Source of the DNA: Eudromia elegans
Taxonomy: Eukaryota; Chordata; Aves; Tinamiformes; Tinamidae
Length of the DNA stretch: 64,000 bases
Assembly: GCA_003342815.1 (NCBI GenBank)
Contig: PTEX01000294.1
Location: 434,001-498,000 of the forward strand
Direction: 5' to 3'
In this document: one piece after another, positions 1 through 11,969 of the stretch
How the letters are laid out: each line of letters begins with the position of its first letter
How positions within the stretch are numbered: the stretch's first letter is position 1
Program-made: the position numbers and the translations under genes
The notes under the pieces: model-generated
Told to the model about the DNA's origin: nothing
What the model saw: only the letters and a program-made list of their open reading frames with translations
Databases searched by the model: none

Positions 1-189
1 AGGGATTTATCCATTTTGTGCGCTGCTTTTCTAAATGAGCTGCTTCCGACACCCAGCGAGTCCTGTGAGCTGCATTTCAGGGAGGTCCCAGAGGGGTTGA
101 AGATAGCCTGCCACGATGACTATGTGTCCCAGCAGGCCCTTAACTCCTCTCTGCAGCAGCAGGGTACTCGTATTTCCATTGTACCATAA
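1..189 (+). CDS. Possible C-terminal coding exon of an unidentified plus-strand gene (partial)
   Basis: From the first base the frame is open for 62 codons and ends in TAA at 187-189. The last residues read LNSSLQQQGTRISIVP, preceded by ELHFREVPEGLKIACHDDYV. The peptide looks coding-like, but a frame of this length is expected by chance about once in twenty. Possible acceptors lie inside it (CACCCAG near 53, TTTCAG near 80). If real, the gene would be convergent with ACER3. I do not recognise the protein. Confidence 0.25.
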   Translation, partial: RDLSILCAAFLNELLPTPSESCELHFREVPEGLKIACHDDYVSQQALNSSLQQQGTRISIVP

Positions 190-3100
190 AAACTGGCCAA
201 CCATGAGGTTTTTTCCCCACCCTTCCCAAAGTTGTTATCTTCACTCAACCACCCCCTTACCTTTTGTAAAGGACATCTCTAGAACATGTTCTGGAGGCGT
301 TTACTTCTACCCAGGGTTTCTCAGCCTAACCGTTCATTCCGATGTCATCCCAGCAAGACTGATGCTTGTCATCCCACCAAGCATCAGCCCCTGATCTCCC
401 AAGGGTCCCTGATTACAGAGCCCGCTTATTAATTACGGAGGTCACCTCTGCTTGACAGCTTCACCTGAGCTTAGCTTCTACCCCCAGGCAAGCACAAAAA
501 CTAGGAGCACAACAGAGATTTATTTGCTGCAGTAGGGGCCGGCTATAGAGGTGGAGCTGAGGGTATGGGAAACACACCAGCAATGTAAATCTTAATGTAA
601 ACTCCCAGCAGTGAGACAATACTCAATGTCCTCGTGTAACCCCTGAACCGTAATTCAGCTGCTGTGTTTGGGAATCCACAAGGGCCTTGGCTTGGCTATG
701 GCTCCTCAACGTGTGCTCCGAACTCGTCCTCTATTTGCAGTGCCGACCGATTAACTTCTGTCCCTTCCCTCTCCGCAGACCAGAGGGGAAATATTTTTAG
801 GGGGAAAATTCTGTATTGCAGCCAAAAATAGCTGATACACAACGTGCAGGAGAAGGAGATGTTCTTAAATGTGTTTTTTCAAAGAGACCTTTGAAGCTGT
901 AGCTTGCCTTTGTTGCCTGCCTGTTTGGGAACAGACTCAAACATCACGTAAAAGCTCTGTGTACACCATGGAAACCTTTTGCCTTGCGTCATCATCTCCT
1001 GGAACAAGCAACAGTTATTCTGAGCGGCTGGTGCAACCGCTGGCTACCACCTGCTTCACAGAGATACTCTTCTCATATGCCGCTGATAGAGATGATGACG
1101 ATGCAGATGGCACGTGGCATGCCTTGATTTCCTCCTGTTTATCAGCTTTAGACAGTAGGGATGTTTCAATCAAAAATGCTGACGAGAACGTGATGCTGAT
1201 TTTAAGTGATTTGTCCAACCAGCCAAGGCTCAACCGTTACATGCATAGAGATGAAGGATCATGAATCTTTAGCTGGTTTCTCAAGAGGGTTTTTCTGCTC
1301 ACCTCAAGGCAAAGACAAGCCCAAGACCCATCTAAGCTGCAGCAGATCCTACTCAGTTGGCTGTATGAACTCTTCTCCAACACCTCCCTTCCACTGCGTA
1401 TACCCCTAGTTTTTCCAGAGTTTGCGCCGGTTTGATATTTCGGTGGTTTCCATAAAGCAGATGGCATCTTGAGGCTTTACAACCAGAGCATCAGGCAAGG
1501 CAGCAGGAACGCTTCGGTCCTGCACGAGAGCGGGTCTTCATCGGCCTTCCTGAGAAAAAGGTGTTGGGATATCGCCCGTGGCGAGGAAGGAAGCCCATGC
1601 AGCAATGGGGCCTGCTCCTATTAACGAAGCGCAGCAGGACCTGGCTGGAGCTTGGCCAGGAGATGTGTGGAACGGACAAGTGCTTCAAGTATGGGTTCAT
1701 TCACAGCCTAGCTCGCTTCCCTCTGGATCAGCACAAAAATAGTTATATTCCCAGGCTAGCAACATGGGCCACCAGCCAGCTATTTATTTATGCGGTCCTT
1801 ACAACCCAAGGACCTCCCTTTTTTTATTTTTAATAACTACAGTGATTTCACCCAGTCGCCTCTCTAGAAGGAGCCTTTTCAGTTAGCAAACAAGTGCATC
1901 GTGCTGGCAGCGTGTGAAGCGTTTGGGGAGGGGAAGGCAAGACCCAACGCTAACGTTGAGCTCAAGTCTCTTGTTTCCTTCAGAGGGGTGTTTGTAGTCA
2001 AAATCCATTCTTGGGATCCTCCTTGGCAGTGGAAGGAGAGATGATCCCATGAAGGAGAGATGCTCCCATGGCTTAATGTGTGCTGCTTGCAAAGGTGGGT
2101 CTGAAAACACCCCTTTTGGGTCCAGTTCACACAGTAAGACCTCACCATACTGCACTGGCTGTTGGCAGCATCTGACCACTGCCCCAAAAACAGCAGCCCA
2201 AGCAACTGGGTTGCAGCTGGACAAGCAACCCGTGCAAAACCAACCTGCAGGGCTGCTGTTTGCCTCGTGCAGCTGTGCTGCTGTGCAGGAGGTGGCAGCA
2301 TCCTTCCAAAGCACAGCCAGCGCCGCAGCTATAACAAGCAGGGTGGAAATAGGATCCTAGTTTTTACCCGGAGGGGCTGAGTTAATCCATGAAACAGCTC
2401 AGTAAGGGATGCAGGGCAGTGTCCTTGGCTCAGAGCACCAGGATGAAGGTGCAGGTTCAAGAAACGCACCGATTTCCGTTGCTGAATAGAGCTCCTCGGG
2501 GGGAAAAAACCAGCCTGATATCAGAGTCAGAGCAGAGAGTGTCAATAGCAAAAAAAAAGGTACAAATATTGTCACATGTTTAACAAATAACACTGGGGAC
2601 TCACTCAGCTTTTGCTAGTTTGCTGGCTCGTGGATTTAAGCTCCTGCAACAGAAGCCCCCTCCGATCTTAGGCTGCCTATATATTAGTACACGTCTCAGT
2701 CACCAGTTAGTATATTCCCATTTCATTCTTCCTCTCCAAAGCAGGATTTCTAAGCAGCAAGAGCCAACTTAAGGATTCAGGCAGGAAAATGCCCCTGTAA
2801 ATAATGGATTGCCAAAGGATGCTGTCCTGTACCTCCAGCCCTCCTGGTCAGGGTATTTCTGCTCCAGATGCTCATCCCTACCCCGGCTGGCAGGAATTGC
2901 TCCCAGCACTCTGCATAGCACTTTTAAGCCTGCTTTAGGCAAAAAAAAAAATGTCAGGTTTGCTCATGCTATGAGCTAAATTAGCCAGGTCTCAATGTGG
3001 ATATTAATGAAGAGCCTGTGCAGGAGGAGTGTTGCAAAGCAAGCTGAAAGCAATCCATCAAACTTGGGGCAAGCAGCAGAGACACCCAGTCTCTGCAGCA

Positions 3101-4154
3101 CTGCTCAGTCCTCCTGCTTAAATGCATGCCAGCAGCAAGAAAACACAGCTGGGGTTTGTTTGCTTTTCAAATAACCCACATAAAAATATCCCCTCTGCAG
3201 CAGCTCTGCTTTCACACCGTTGCTCACCGTTGTGCTGCTGTTTTAATCTCGTAACCAGCGCTTAATCCTGTGCTAATCCCAGCCAAGATGGGATGTTGGA
3301 ACCCAGATGATTAAAAAGAAAGCTGAATAAGTAGGGAAAGAGAACACCTTTAGCTGCTCAGCGGCGAGGGAAGGCATCGGCTCCACGGGAAGCAGGATTT
3401 CTTTGGACATCTGTGGAAATCAGCACAGTTTTGCTCCTCAGGGTAAAAACATGAGAGTTTTGAGTCAGTTCCATCAGTGCAATTACTCCCTTGGTTCCTC
3501 CTGGGTGGGATTCTGCATTAATCATTAACATTTACCTGCCCGATCTGATCAGCCCCTCCATGTCTGAAGGTGTCCTTGGGTGCTATAGGTGCATGGTGCC
3601 ACCCCACCCATCACCAGCTGGTCCAGCACTCACCCTGTGCACACATTGGTGCTGCTAATTGCACTAATTACTTGCAAAGTGTCCCTTGGGCATGAATTAT
3701 GGAGTCAGTCTCTGAGTGAGGCAGATTAATGAGGGTCTCAGGGGTTCGTGGCTGCATCCAGCCCTCTCCTCGTCCTCTCCTGTTGATCTCCTCCCATACG
3801 GCTGCAAGAGCATCATGGATCCGTCCTGTGGCTGCAGGGATCCATCCTGCTGGACTCCATCCACCGCTGGACCTACCCTTTGGGCAGCCTGAACTAGCCC
3901 GTCCTGCCTGCTGGAGATGAGGCTGTTTGAGGAGGCGGTTGGCCCTGAAGTTCATTACTGAGGACACTGACCTCTCCCATGCAGGAAGCAGGAAAAGGAT
4001 AAGGTTTAGGAGGGACCTCAAAGGCCCTCCCAGGTGCATGCTCCAAGCTGATGAAACGTGTGCAATCACGCGTTGCTTCCTTTTAGCAAAGGTCTCTATG
4101 CTCACTGGCCAGTTGCAAGCAGGGAGCCAGGTGAGTAAGATCTGCAGGGCACGG
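190..4154. other. Intergenic, moderately GC-rich, no gene recognised
   Basis: Several frames stay open for 100-170 codons here, on both strands and overlapping one another. That is what moderate GC content gives by chance. The longest plus-strand one, 869-1264, is noted separately. I see no RNA gene and no further repeat. Confidence 0.5.
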
Positions 4155-4264
4155 TGCCAGCCTGCACACTCCTGTGCCACCTGCTCTAGGAGACCCTGTG
4201 TGTGCAGGGGGGTTGGACTGGATGACCTCTAGAGGTCCCTTCCAACCTTAAGTATTCTGTGATT
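4155..4264 (+). mobile_element. CR1 LINE, 3'-end fragment
   Basis: The sequence contains the CR1 3' hallmark: ACCTGCTCTAGGAGACCCTG, a run of G, TTGGACTGGATGACCTC, TAGAGGTCCCTTCCAACC and the tail ATTCTGTGATTC. It is 5'-truncated, as nearly all CR1 copies are. Its tail CCTTAAGTATTCTGTGATTC closely matches that of the minus-strand copy ending at 45031, so the two belong to the same or a closely related subfamily. Confidence 0.85.
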
Positions 4265-7200
4265 CACCACAGAGGTGTGAAAAGGTTTTATCATTTTCCC
4301 TAAGGAAGTGCAGTAATGGGGGCAGTGAGATGGTTCTGCATTGAACCAGGAGAGGTGATGAAAGCCCAGTGAGGGCCACCTCCCTTCATGGAGGTAACCT
4401 AGGTGGAAACACAAACATCTCCCATGTGAAGAGCTGCAAAGGACCTTCTTGTGCTCATGGCAAGTCTCTGCCACGTCCCGTTTTTGTCAGGCAAAAGCCT
4501 CACGTCTCCCTTCCAAGGCAACTCCGTAGCACTGATGGAGAGGGCAGCTCTTTGCCCTCTGCTGCAGCTTCATTTGAGGTTGTATTTGGAAAGTCACTTG
4601 GCTGCCATAAAACTAGACATGGAGAAACCATGCCCATTCTTAAAGGATATGGGGATGTGTGTGAGGGAAGAAGAGCCAAGGCATTAAAAACTAGTCATTT
4701 TTACTTTAATTTCTGGAAAAAAATAATCAACTACGGAGCATCTAGAGATCTCCTATGCTGGGAAGAACCCCAGCCACCAGTTGGGATCCATCAGCAGCAG
4801 ATCTGCCACCAGCAGGTCATGGTGAGCAGATCTACTCTTTCGTGACTGGTAGGAGGCCCTATGAATAGGCAGAAGCAGAAACTGATGTTTTATCTTGGCT
4901 ATAGCAGGGCTTTGCCATCACCTGATGCTCTTAGACAAGCTCTGGCAGCAAGTTCTCAATGAAAAGCAGCACTCAAGGTGGATCAAAGGAGCTTCTGCAG
5001 GGTCTTTGCTCTCAGCAAAGCTCCCGATGGAGGGAAGGGAGAGCCCTGCAAATGCAGCTCACACAAGAACTCTGCAGGATAATGCAGGAATCCCACGTTT
5101 GCACTTAGAACCAGTGGAAATTAGCGTCCAGCTCCAGGCAATGTTTCAAACAGGCTGTGGCCCAGGCCAAGCAGAGAAGGGCCTGTTATTAGATGTAGGT
5201 AACGTGACCTATGTGGTGAGGCTGAACTAACTGGAGTTAGCCAGAGAGAGCCATGGGAGAGTAATACTTTACAAGTGAGAGACAGAGACGGATGGAAATA
5301 AGGGAAAATATCTGTTCTCTTCCTCCTGGAGCTGTGGGGAGGGAATGGGAAGTAATTATAGAAAAAAAAAAAAAAAGAAAGTCTAGACATCGTTAAGAAT
5401 AAAAGAATAAACATTAAGGATAATATAGCACTAAACAAATTGCCAGAGCAAATGGAAAAGTGATCTGTAAGCCATAAAAACAGCTTTAAAAAACTAAATA
5501 CTGCAACTATAAGAAAGATGGGCACAGTGCAGCCTATCTCTGGGTAGGTCCTTCTCAGTTTTCTGTCTGGGGTTTCTATGGCAAATTTACTGGCAAATCC
5601 TGCTTTTCTACTCATGTGTCCAATAATACAGGCATGCAGATATGCAGTAACATTCAGACAAAACGGTCAGCTCAGTGCAACAATGAAGCCAAGAACAGCC
5701 TGGGGAAAAAAATGTATTTAAAACAAAATGTTTTAATAATTCAAACTATAAAGACACAAATTAGTGCTTGACTGCAGCAGGAATAACAATTCAAATATAT
5801 GAAATACGTCAAAGCTACTTCGCTTTTCAAAACAGTCGATAGGTACAAGCCTGATGTTAGTTGCCTGGTCGTCTGGCACAAATAATCTCTGTATCAAAAA
5901 ATTCAAGAAACATTGCTTAATACATCTGTGTTTTGCAAATGAACTGCTATTTCTCTGTCACAGTGTATTTATCTACCTGCAACAATATACCGAATTTCAG
6001 GAAAAATACATTAAAACCAATAGTGTCAATGTAAGAACGTTTGGTCACGTAATGAGCATTTTGTGTCTGTTACAGCTGGACAGATGTTACACGCTAAAAC
6101 AGTAAACAAGGCATCATCAGTGCATTCAATTGAGCTCAATAGTCAACAAATAACCAATATTAATTTGGAAGATCAAGAGCAAAATCTGCTTCTGTCCAGT
6201 CTAAGGAGTACCTAGTGGTTTTACTCCTTGAGACTCCCTCTTCCCAAACCCAGGAGCAATACTACATGCAGCCACACTCTTTTGCAGGCATTGATCAACA
6301 CTTTGATTTAGGAGATAGTCTGGTACATGATTGGCTCTGTGCATGTGAAAACCCATCTCTAATTGATATTTGCTTTGGAGGAACAGAACATGTTCCAGGG
6401 CTTTGGGGAAAGAAGGATAAAGTTGAGATGGTGCTTATAACTATGCTTTAATGTTTGGGTGATGGAGGAGATTATCCAAAGGATCTTTGACTTTGCATTT
6501 GTAAAGCCTCAACTCTCTGCTCTCAGCATCAGTGTAATCAACTTGCAGGAGATGCATGCAACCAAAATTGCAGGTCCCGGTTTAGGTCTCGCATTAGCTG
6601 TATGCTAAACTTAAGTTTGCAATTACATTGTCAAACAAAACAAATTAAGCACCTTCAAAATATGAAAATTGGAGAGTTGTGAAGTAAAGCGGGAGATTCA
6701 GGCATCAGCCCTGCCCCTAACATTTTATGTATAAACAGCACAAAGTGCCCGGCTCACTACTGTGCCCTGCTGCTGCTGCTCTTCAACTCTACCCACTGAG
6801 ATAAAGAGCAGCCGTGAGGCTAAATCCCTCATCCAGCTTTGAGGATCTGGAAGGATGAAGCATCACCTGGGCTGGGGGTCTGAGCTGCACAGGCAGAAAT
6901 GCAGCTGAGCTGAGCTACATTCGACTCTTGCAGCAGGAGAATATTTAACCCCAAAAAACCAAAACAAAACAAAAGCAGCAACTGCCAAGGACCCTGCCTG
7001 GGGATCCCAGGAGAAAACACAGCCTCCACTCCTGGGAATACCTTGTACTGCATATTCTCCGTAGGGACATTATGGATGCTCAAACAAAGCGAGCGGAGAA
7101 TGCTCCAGATGTGCAAGAAACATTTTCCTCCATGCATCCAACAACCCATGTCGTGTTCCATCCCCATAGGACAACAGTTAAATAATCTACAATGAAGCAA

Positions 7201-10200
7201 CCGTGATATATTGCCTACAGGGGCTCTACGGTAAGGAGATCAGATCCAATGTAAGATGTATAAAGAGCAGAACATTCAAGCTTGTTACACAAGCATCTAA
7301 AGTGCAGTTATCAGGGGGTGGCTGACGTGATTTGAGGGGATTCTGTGCTTAATCTCTTGTTATTCTCTTTCCATGCAAAATTTCTTAATCTCCTTCTGGC
7401 TTTTGCTTCTTATAGGTAATAAAGATTCTGTTGTTTATCCTTGTTCATAAAGAAGTCCCACAGTTAAATAGCACTTTGTATCTAATACCTCCCACTGCCT
7501 ACTGTAAAGCACAGAGGTAGAGACAGGGGTTTATTTTTCAAGTAAACCAACTGTTTCATCTAAATATGTTAATTAAAATGACAGGGCACGCAGGCCATCA
7601 AAATGAAGTAGTTTTTCTGGATTCACAGGTCCATGGAAGACAAGAGCAATGCTGCTTCACCACAGCTTGTCTTCCAAAAAGCAGTATTGTACTGAATCAC
7701 TCAATCACCGGCCATCAGACACCAAGAAGACAGGGAAACAGATTTAAAAGCTGTGCTAGCAAAACTGCTCGATGCCAGACTGAACAAGGGGGCACTAACT
7801 GTGAGAAACATTAGTCACTGTGGGAAGATTTTCTGTTACTAAGAGTTTCACAAGGGGAAAAAAAATCTCATTTAACTGTTAGAAACCCGGTGTTGGAAGC
7901 ACATGCACTAAAGGCCAAAGAACCAACTGTGTTTCAAATCATACAACTTCCTTCTGGCCAAAAATGACAGACCTGGGAACGAACAAAGCACAATATTAGG
8001 TCAAAAGAGAATTAAAGTTCATTGTAGAACAATATTTTCCATCATAGCTCTTCCCCTGCCACATGTCAAATAAGCGGTACAGTGTTTGTATCTTAGCATT
8101 ATTCACAATATATTGCCAAAAAGACGTCGTCTGTCCCAAATTGAAATCCGCCTGCTCATGCCTTTCTACAGCAGTTCTAATTCTGCGTGCAGATGAAAAC
8201 AGACCAAGAGCAACCTAGAAGTCAGAGAGACACTGAACAAGGCAACGCATTTACAGAGAGGGAGCAGAATCGGCCGCAGATCAGTACAACACTGCTGCAA
8301 ACCCCGGGGGTTGGATGGGCTAAGTTAGGCTGCTCCAAGGTCTGCCCTTTACAGGAAGATGCACTTAAGGGCACAGGTTTGGTACAACAGGAGAGGTAGA
8401 TTGGCAAGTGACAGGCTGCATATTCTAATTTTACCTCCAGGGTAGTCTTTCCAACACTTGCTGGTAGTACATCTCCCTTGTGCTGAAAGGAAAAAGCATC
8501 AGAAGGAGGTCCGGAGATGACTAATACTGCTGGCCAACTTCTAACACTGCCTTTAAAACACATACGAGATTTCCCCCGACGGCAGATTTGTTTGTTGTGT
8601 CTCCTCTTCACTTGACGCCTCGAGCTCTATGCAGGAGACTGATTCCTGGAGTAAGGTAGGGTGTGGATCTGCACTGGGAGTGTCCGTGTGAGATTCTTAC
8701 ACCATTTCCAAGGAAGAATCCTTTAATCACGGTCTGCAGAACTACTTGTTGCTGATTTGCGTCATGCTGAGGGTCACACAGTGACAGATGTCCTGCCTCT
8801 TCACGTATGGTAAGGAAGAGGAGAATTCCTTGCTGAGATTAAGTCTGTTCAACACACGCAGTCAGATTCATGTTAGAAGAACTTGTTAATTCCTTTCAAG
8901 CAGCTGTTATCTGAATCCCACTCAAAAGACAGGCTCAGCGATGACCCACCTTGACAAGTTTGGGATATGCTGCTCCACGGATCTTAATAAAAACAGCACC
9001 TCATACAAGTGATATAAATAAAGCACAATGGAACAGACATCTAACAAAATATAGCGGAAAGGATTCATGTCGTTCCAGGCACTAGAAAAGATAGTCTGAA
9101 ATTCAGTCACATGAAATTAAAACCGACCTGCCACACTTTCAATACCACTTTCAAGATCAGTAAGGCAGAAGAAACAAAACCCCACAATTAGACTATTTAT
9201 GCTCAGAAGGATAAACATCTAAATTACATTCTTCAGGAATAAATAACTTGAAAAGACAGCACTGGAAGGGCAGCAGAGGTGTGGATGCTTCAGTCATTAC
9301 AAAAGGAAGGAAGAAGCCAACTGCATTTTTTTTTTAAGATAAAAACCATGAGAAATTTCTGAATGAAAAGCTAACAGCAGCATAATATTAATACAAGAAC
9401 TTTTCCAAGTTTTGTAAAGAAACAAATGAATAACCCCCACTAAAACTGACAATTTAACAGGATCTAAAAAGAAACATACACCTTGTTGCAAGTGGGTAGG
9501 ACAATCAACAAATTTCTGTAAAATACACTGTTGCAGGGTTTCCTTCTCCCATAGAAAGCGACTTCTTAGCACACCACAGTTACTGCAGTTACAGGCAAAT
9601 CAAACAGATCCCCCAAATGCTCCGGTGACAAAACGAAGGCCACTAAGATACAGGCTTTGTTCATAAAATAAAAACCTAAAAAAAACTCTTAAAAAAGCCA
9701 TACTAAGCAGGTGTCATCATGACTGTTGATATTTCTAACATGTAAACATACTGAATAAGAAAAAAAAAAATCAAACTGAGTGCAACAGTATGGTTGGGAG
9801 AGCATGGAGGTGAACGGACAGGCACTTTTTAAAGCTACATTTTAAAAATAATTCTCAAATCTCTTCACCAAAAGTACTCCTTCTGGCTAATTAAAGGCAC
9901 CTGATCCAAGACAGCATTTTCTTACCACTATGATAGTTGCTTCAACCAGTTTCTGTCTGAAGATCCCCCAAATTGGCCAGCAGAGATGCAGACCTTGTCT
10001 GCAGAACTGAAGCCTCCTGGTAGAAGATTTCTTTTAAATTCAGCATTCAGAGACCCTTATACAGTGGTTTGTGCATTGCAGGTTAAAATGCACTGCTCTC
10101 AGTGTATGCTTAAACTTCACTGAACCATTGAGAATCAAGCATCTTCCTCTATCTTTGTTTAGATCTAACTCAGTCCCAAGGGTCCAGGGTCAGTGACCAC

Positions 10201-10659
10201 GACCAAGACTCATGATTTTACATGGAGTTCTCATCGTCAGGGGTGCTACTGATGTACATGGAGGATGCAGTTGCACTCCAAGCGAAAACGAACACACCAA
10301 AGAGACAGTTTTAATTAAAACTGATTCTATAATATGGATTTCAGTCTGACTTCTTCAGCAGTCAAAGCAAGGACGCTTATGCCAGCCTTGGCTTTGTGAT
10401 GTGGGGAATAGCTTTGGAGCTAGATTGCTGTGCCTTGCCACAGCTGGATTTTAAATTAATCGATAATGAAATTTCTCATATAGTCTGAGCATTTCCCTTG
10501 CACTTCCCTTTATGTCAAGAAGGTTAAACCTCTCAGAGCATCAAAAGCTGATGAAAATTGCATAGCACGGCAGCAGCTAGGAGGCACAGACATAGGCTCC
10601 AATAATCATCCCAAAGCCTGGAGAATAAAAACCATGGTCTCCGATATGAGGTATATTTT
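4265..10659. other. Intergenic between the CR1 fragment and the ACER3 3' end
   Basis: AT-rich from about 5.3 kb on. I found no recognisable coding exon, RNA gene or transposon. There is a 15-base A tract at 5362-5376. Part of the higher-coordinate half could be 3'UTR of a long ACER3 transcript. Confidence 0.5.
7530..7535 (-). terminator. Possible distal ACER3 poly(A) signal
   Basis: A second AATAAA on the minus strand, about 4.4 kb after the stop codon. Nothing in the intervening sequence argues for or against a long 3'UTR form. Confidence 0.2.
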
Positions 10660-11915
10660 GAAAAAACGTTAGTTCAGTGTTTTATTTATGCTTAGTTAAC
10701 TTGGACTGGATGGGTAAAAAAAAGTAAAAAAATAAAAAAGAAATATTTGAAATCCTGAGGGTTTATCCCCAGTGAAAACCTAAAGGTTTTAGAAGTCACG
10801 GTCATGAAGAATAACCTCAAACTTTGCACAGAGTCACTGGGTCATGGAAATATTAAGAATGAAAGAGCTGCCAATTACATTTTGGGGTATCCTCAATATA
10901 AATCCTGTGTTTTATGCTCTGCTCAGTATTTCCAAATAAGCTAATGCTTCAGGAAGTCAAACCGCTCTTTTAAGACTTGCAAAATAAAGGGAAGACATGA
11001 ATTCAAAGTTGTACTAGCATATTCTGAAGCAGTGGTAAATCTGTGGTAGAAATGGGATACGGGGAGAGAGAATGGGAGGCATGGAAGTAATAATTATAAG
11101 AAAAACAAAGTGTTGCGTTCATACAGTCACCCAATGGACCCTGCAGCCTCCTGATGGATCAACTACTGGGCAAAAATTAGGAATTCATGTTCCACACACC
11201 AAACAAGAACCATTATAAAGGTTTCTCCACCTTAAGTATCTTTTCCTGATCATACCCTGAAACATCCTCCACCATTTATCTCAGCTGAACTATACTGAGC
11301 ATGGAAGCCTGGTGCAAAATAAAATAAATGGCACTATGTATCCCAATCTTTTTACTTAAAATATATATCGCAAACGAAAAAGCAAAGAGAAAAAAGCCCT
11401 AAATCATTATATACTTCATTAACTGTATAAAAGTGCAAGTTTAGAGTAGTTCAGGTTAAGCATTCAGTTCACTATAGGCCACACAGATGCTTAGCTTGGC
11501 CAGCAACGGCCTATTTTTATCATTCAGTTACTAATGTTAGTTTAAACCACAGAAAGAACAAAAACTGAATGAAAAATGTATGCAATCCACTTCATAAAAT
11601 GGTTAGTTTTCTGTGACCAGCACAAAATATTAGCTTAGTATCATCAGCTATACAATATATACATAAAAATATTGTGTCTTAATCTTTTTTTTTTTTTTTT
11701 TCCCAAACAACTTAGAATAAAACCATACTAAATGTTATTTCCCTAATGTGTCAACTCTTCACTCTGGTCTGGCGGGGAGGCCAAGTAACGGAGAGAAGTC
11801 CTTTTATACCAGTGGTACTTGAATTCATCCATTATTTTGACACTTCAGCTGTAGCAACTGTTGAATCTCCAACTCAGCCACGTTAGGTGGTTGAATGCAA
11901 CTGCCTCGATCTCCG
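10660..11915 (-). other. ACER3: Probable ACER3 3'UTR
   Basis: Sequence downstream of the ACER3 stop, AT-rich and without a coding frame of note. It includes a 17-base A tract on the sense strand (11685-11701). The lower end is set by the first good AATAAA signal, at 10681-10686. A longer 3'UTR is possible; another AATAAA lies at 7530-7535. Confidence 0.6.
10681..10686 (-). terminator. Poly(A) signal AATAAA of ACER3
   Basis: On the minus strand the sequence reads AATAAA. About 14 bases later a T-rich tract follows (GTTTTTTC), the usual layout of a cleavage site with a U-rich downstream element. It lies about 1.2 kb after the stop codon. Confidence 0.55.
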
Positions 11916-11969
11916 TCAAAGTTTCTTGGGTGGCTCCACCAGAAGAATAGGCCATATTCCAAAAATAAA
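11916..11969 (-). CDS. ACER3: ACER3 coding exon 11 (C-terminus and stop)
   Basis: This exon encodes [17 protein letters not shown] and a TGA stop at 11916-11918. The acceptor is TTTTAACAG. Human ACER3 ends in the similar block FLFGIWPVILFEPLRKH. The exon continues into the 3'UTR. Confidence 0.96.
   Translation of the reverse strand, partial: FIFGIWPILLVEPPKKL

Noticed and set aside
3668-4180. 170-codon minus-strand ORF
   Set aside because: It runs into the antisense of the CR1 fragment, overlaps open frames on the other strand, and has no splice or start context. It is likely chance in GC-rich sequence.
5121-5615. 164-codon minus-strand ORF with hydrophobic segments
   Set aside because: The hydrophobic, phenylalanine-rich stretch comes from an A tract read backwards. 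No family is recognised.
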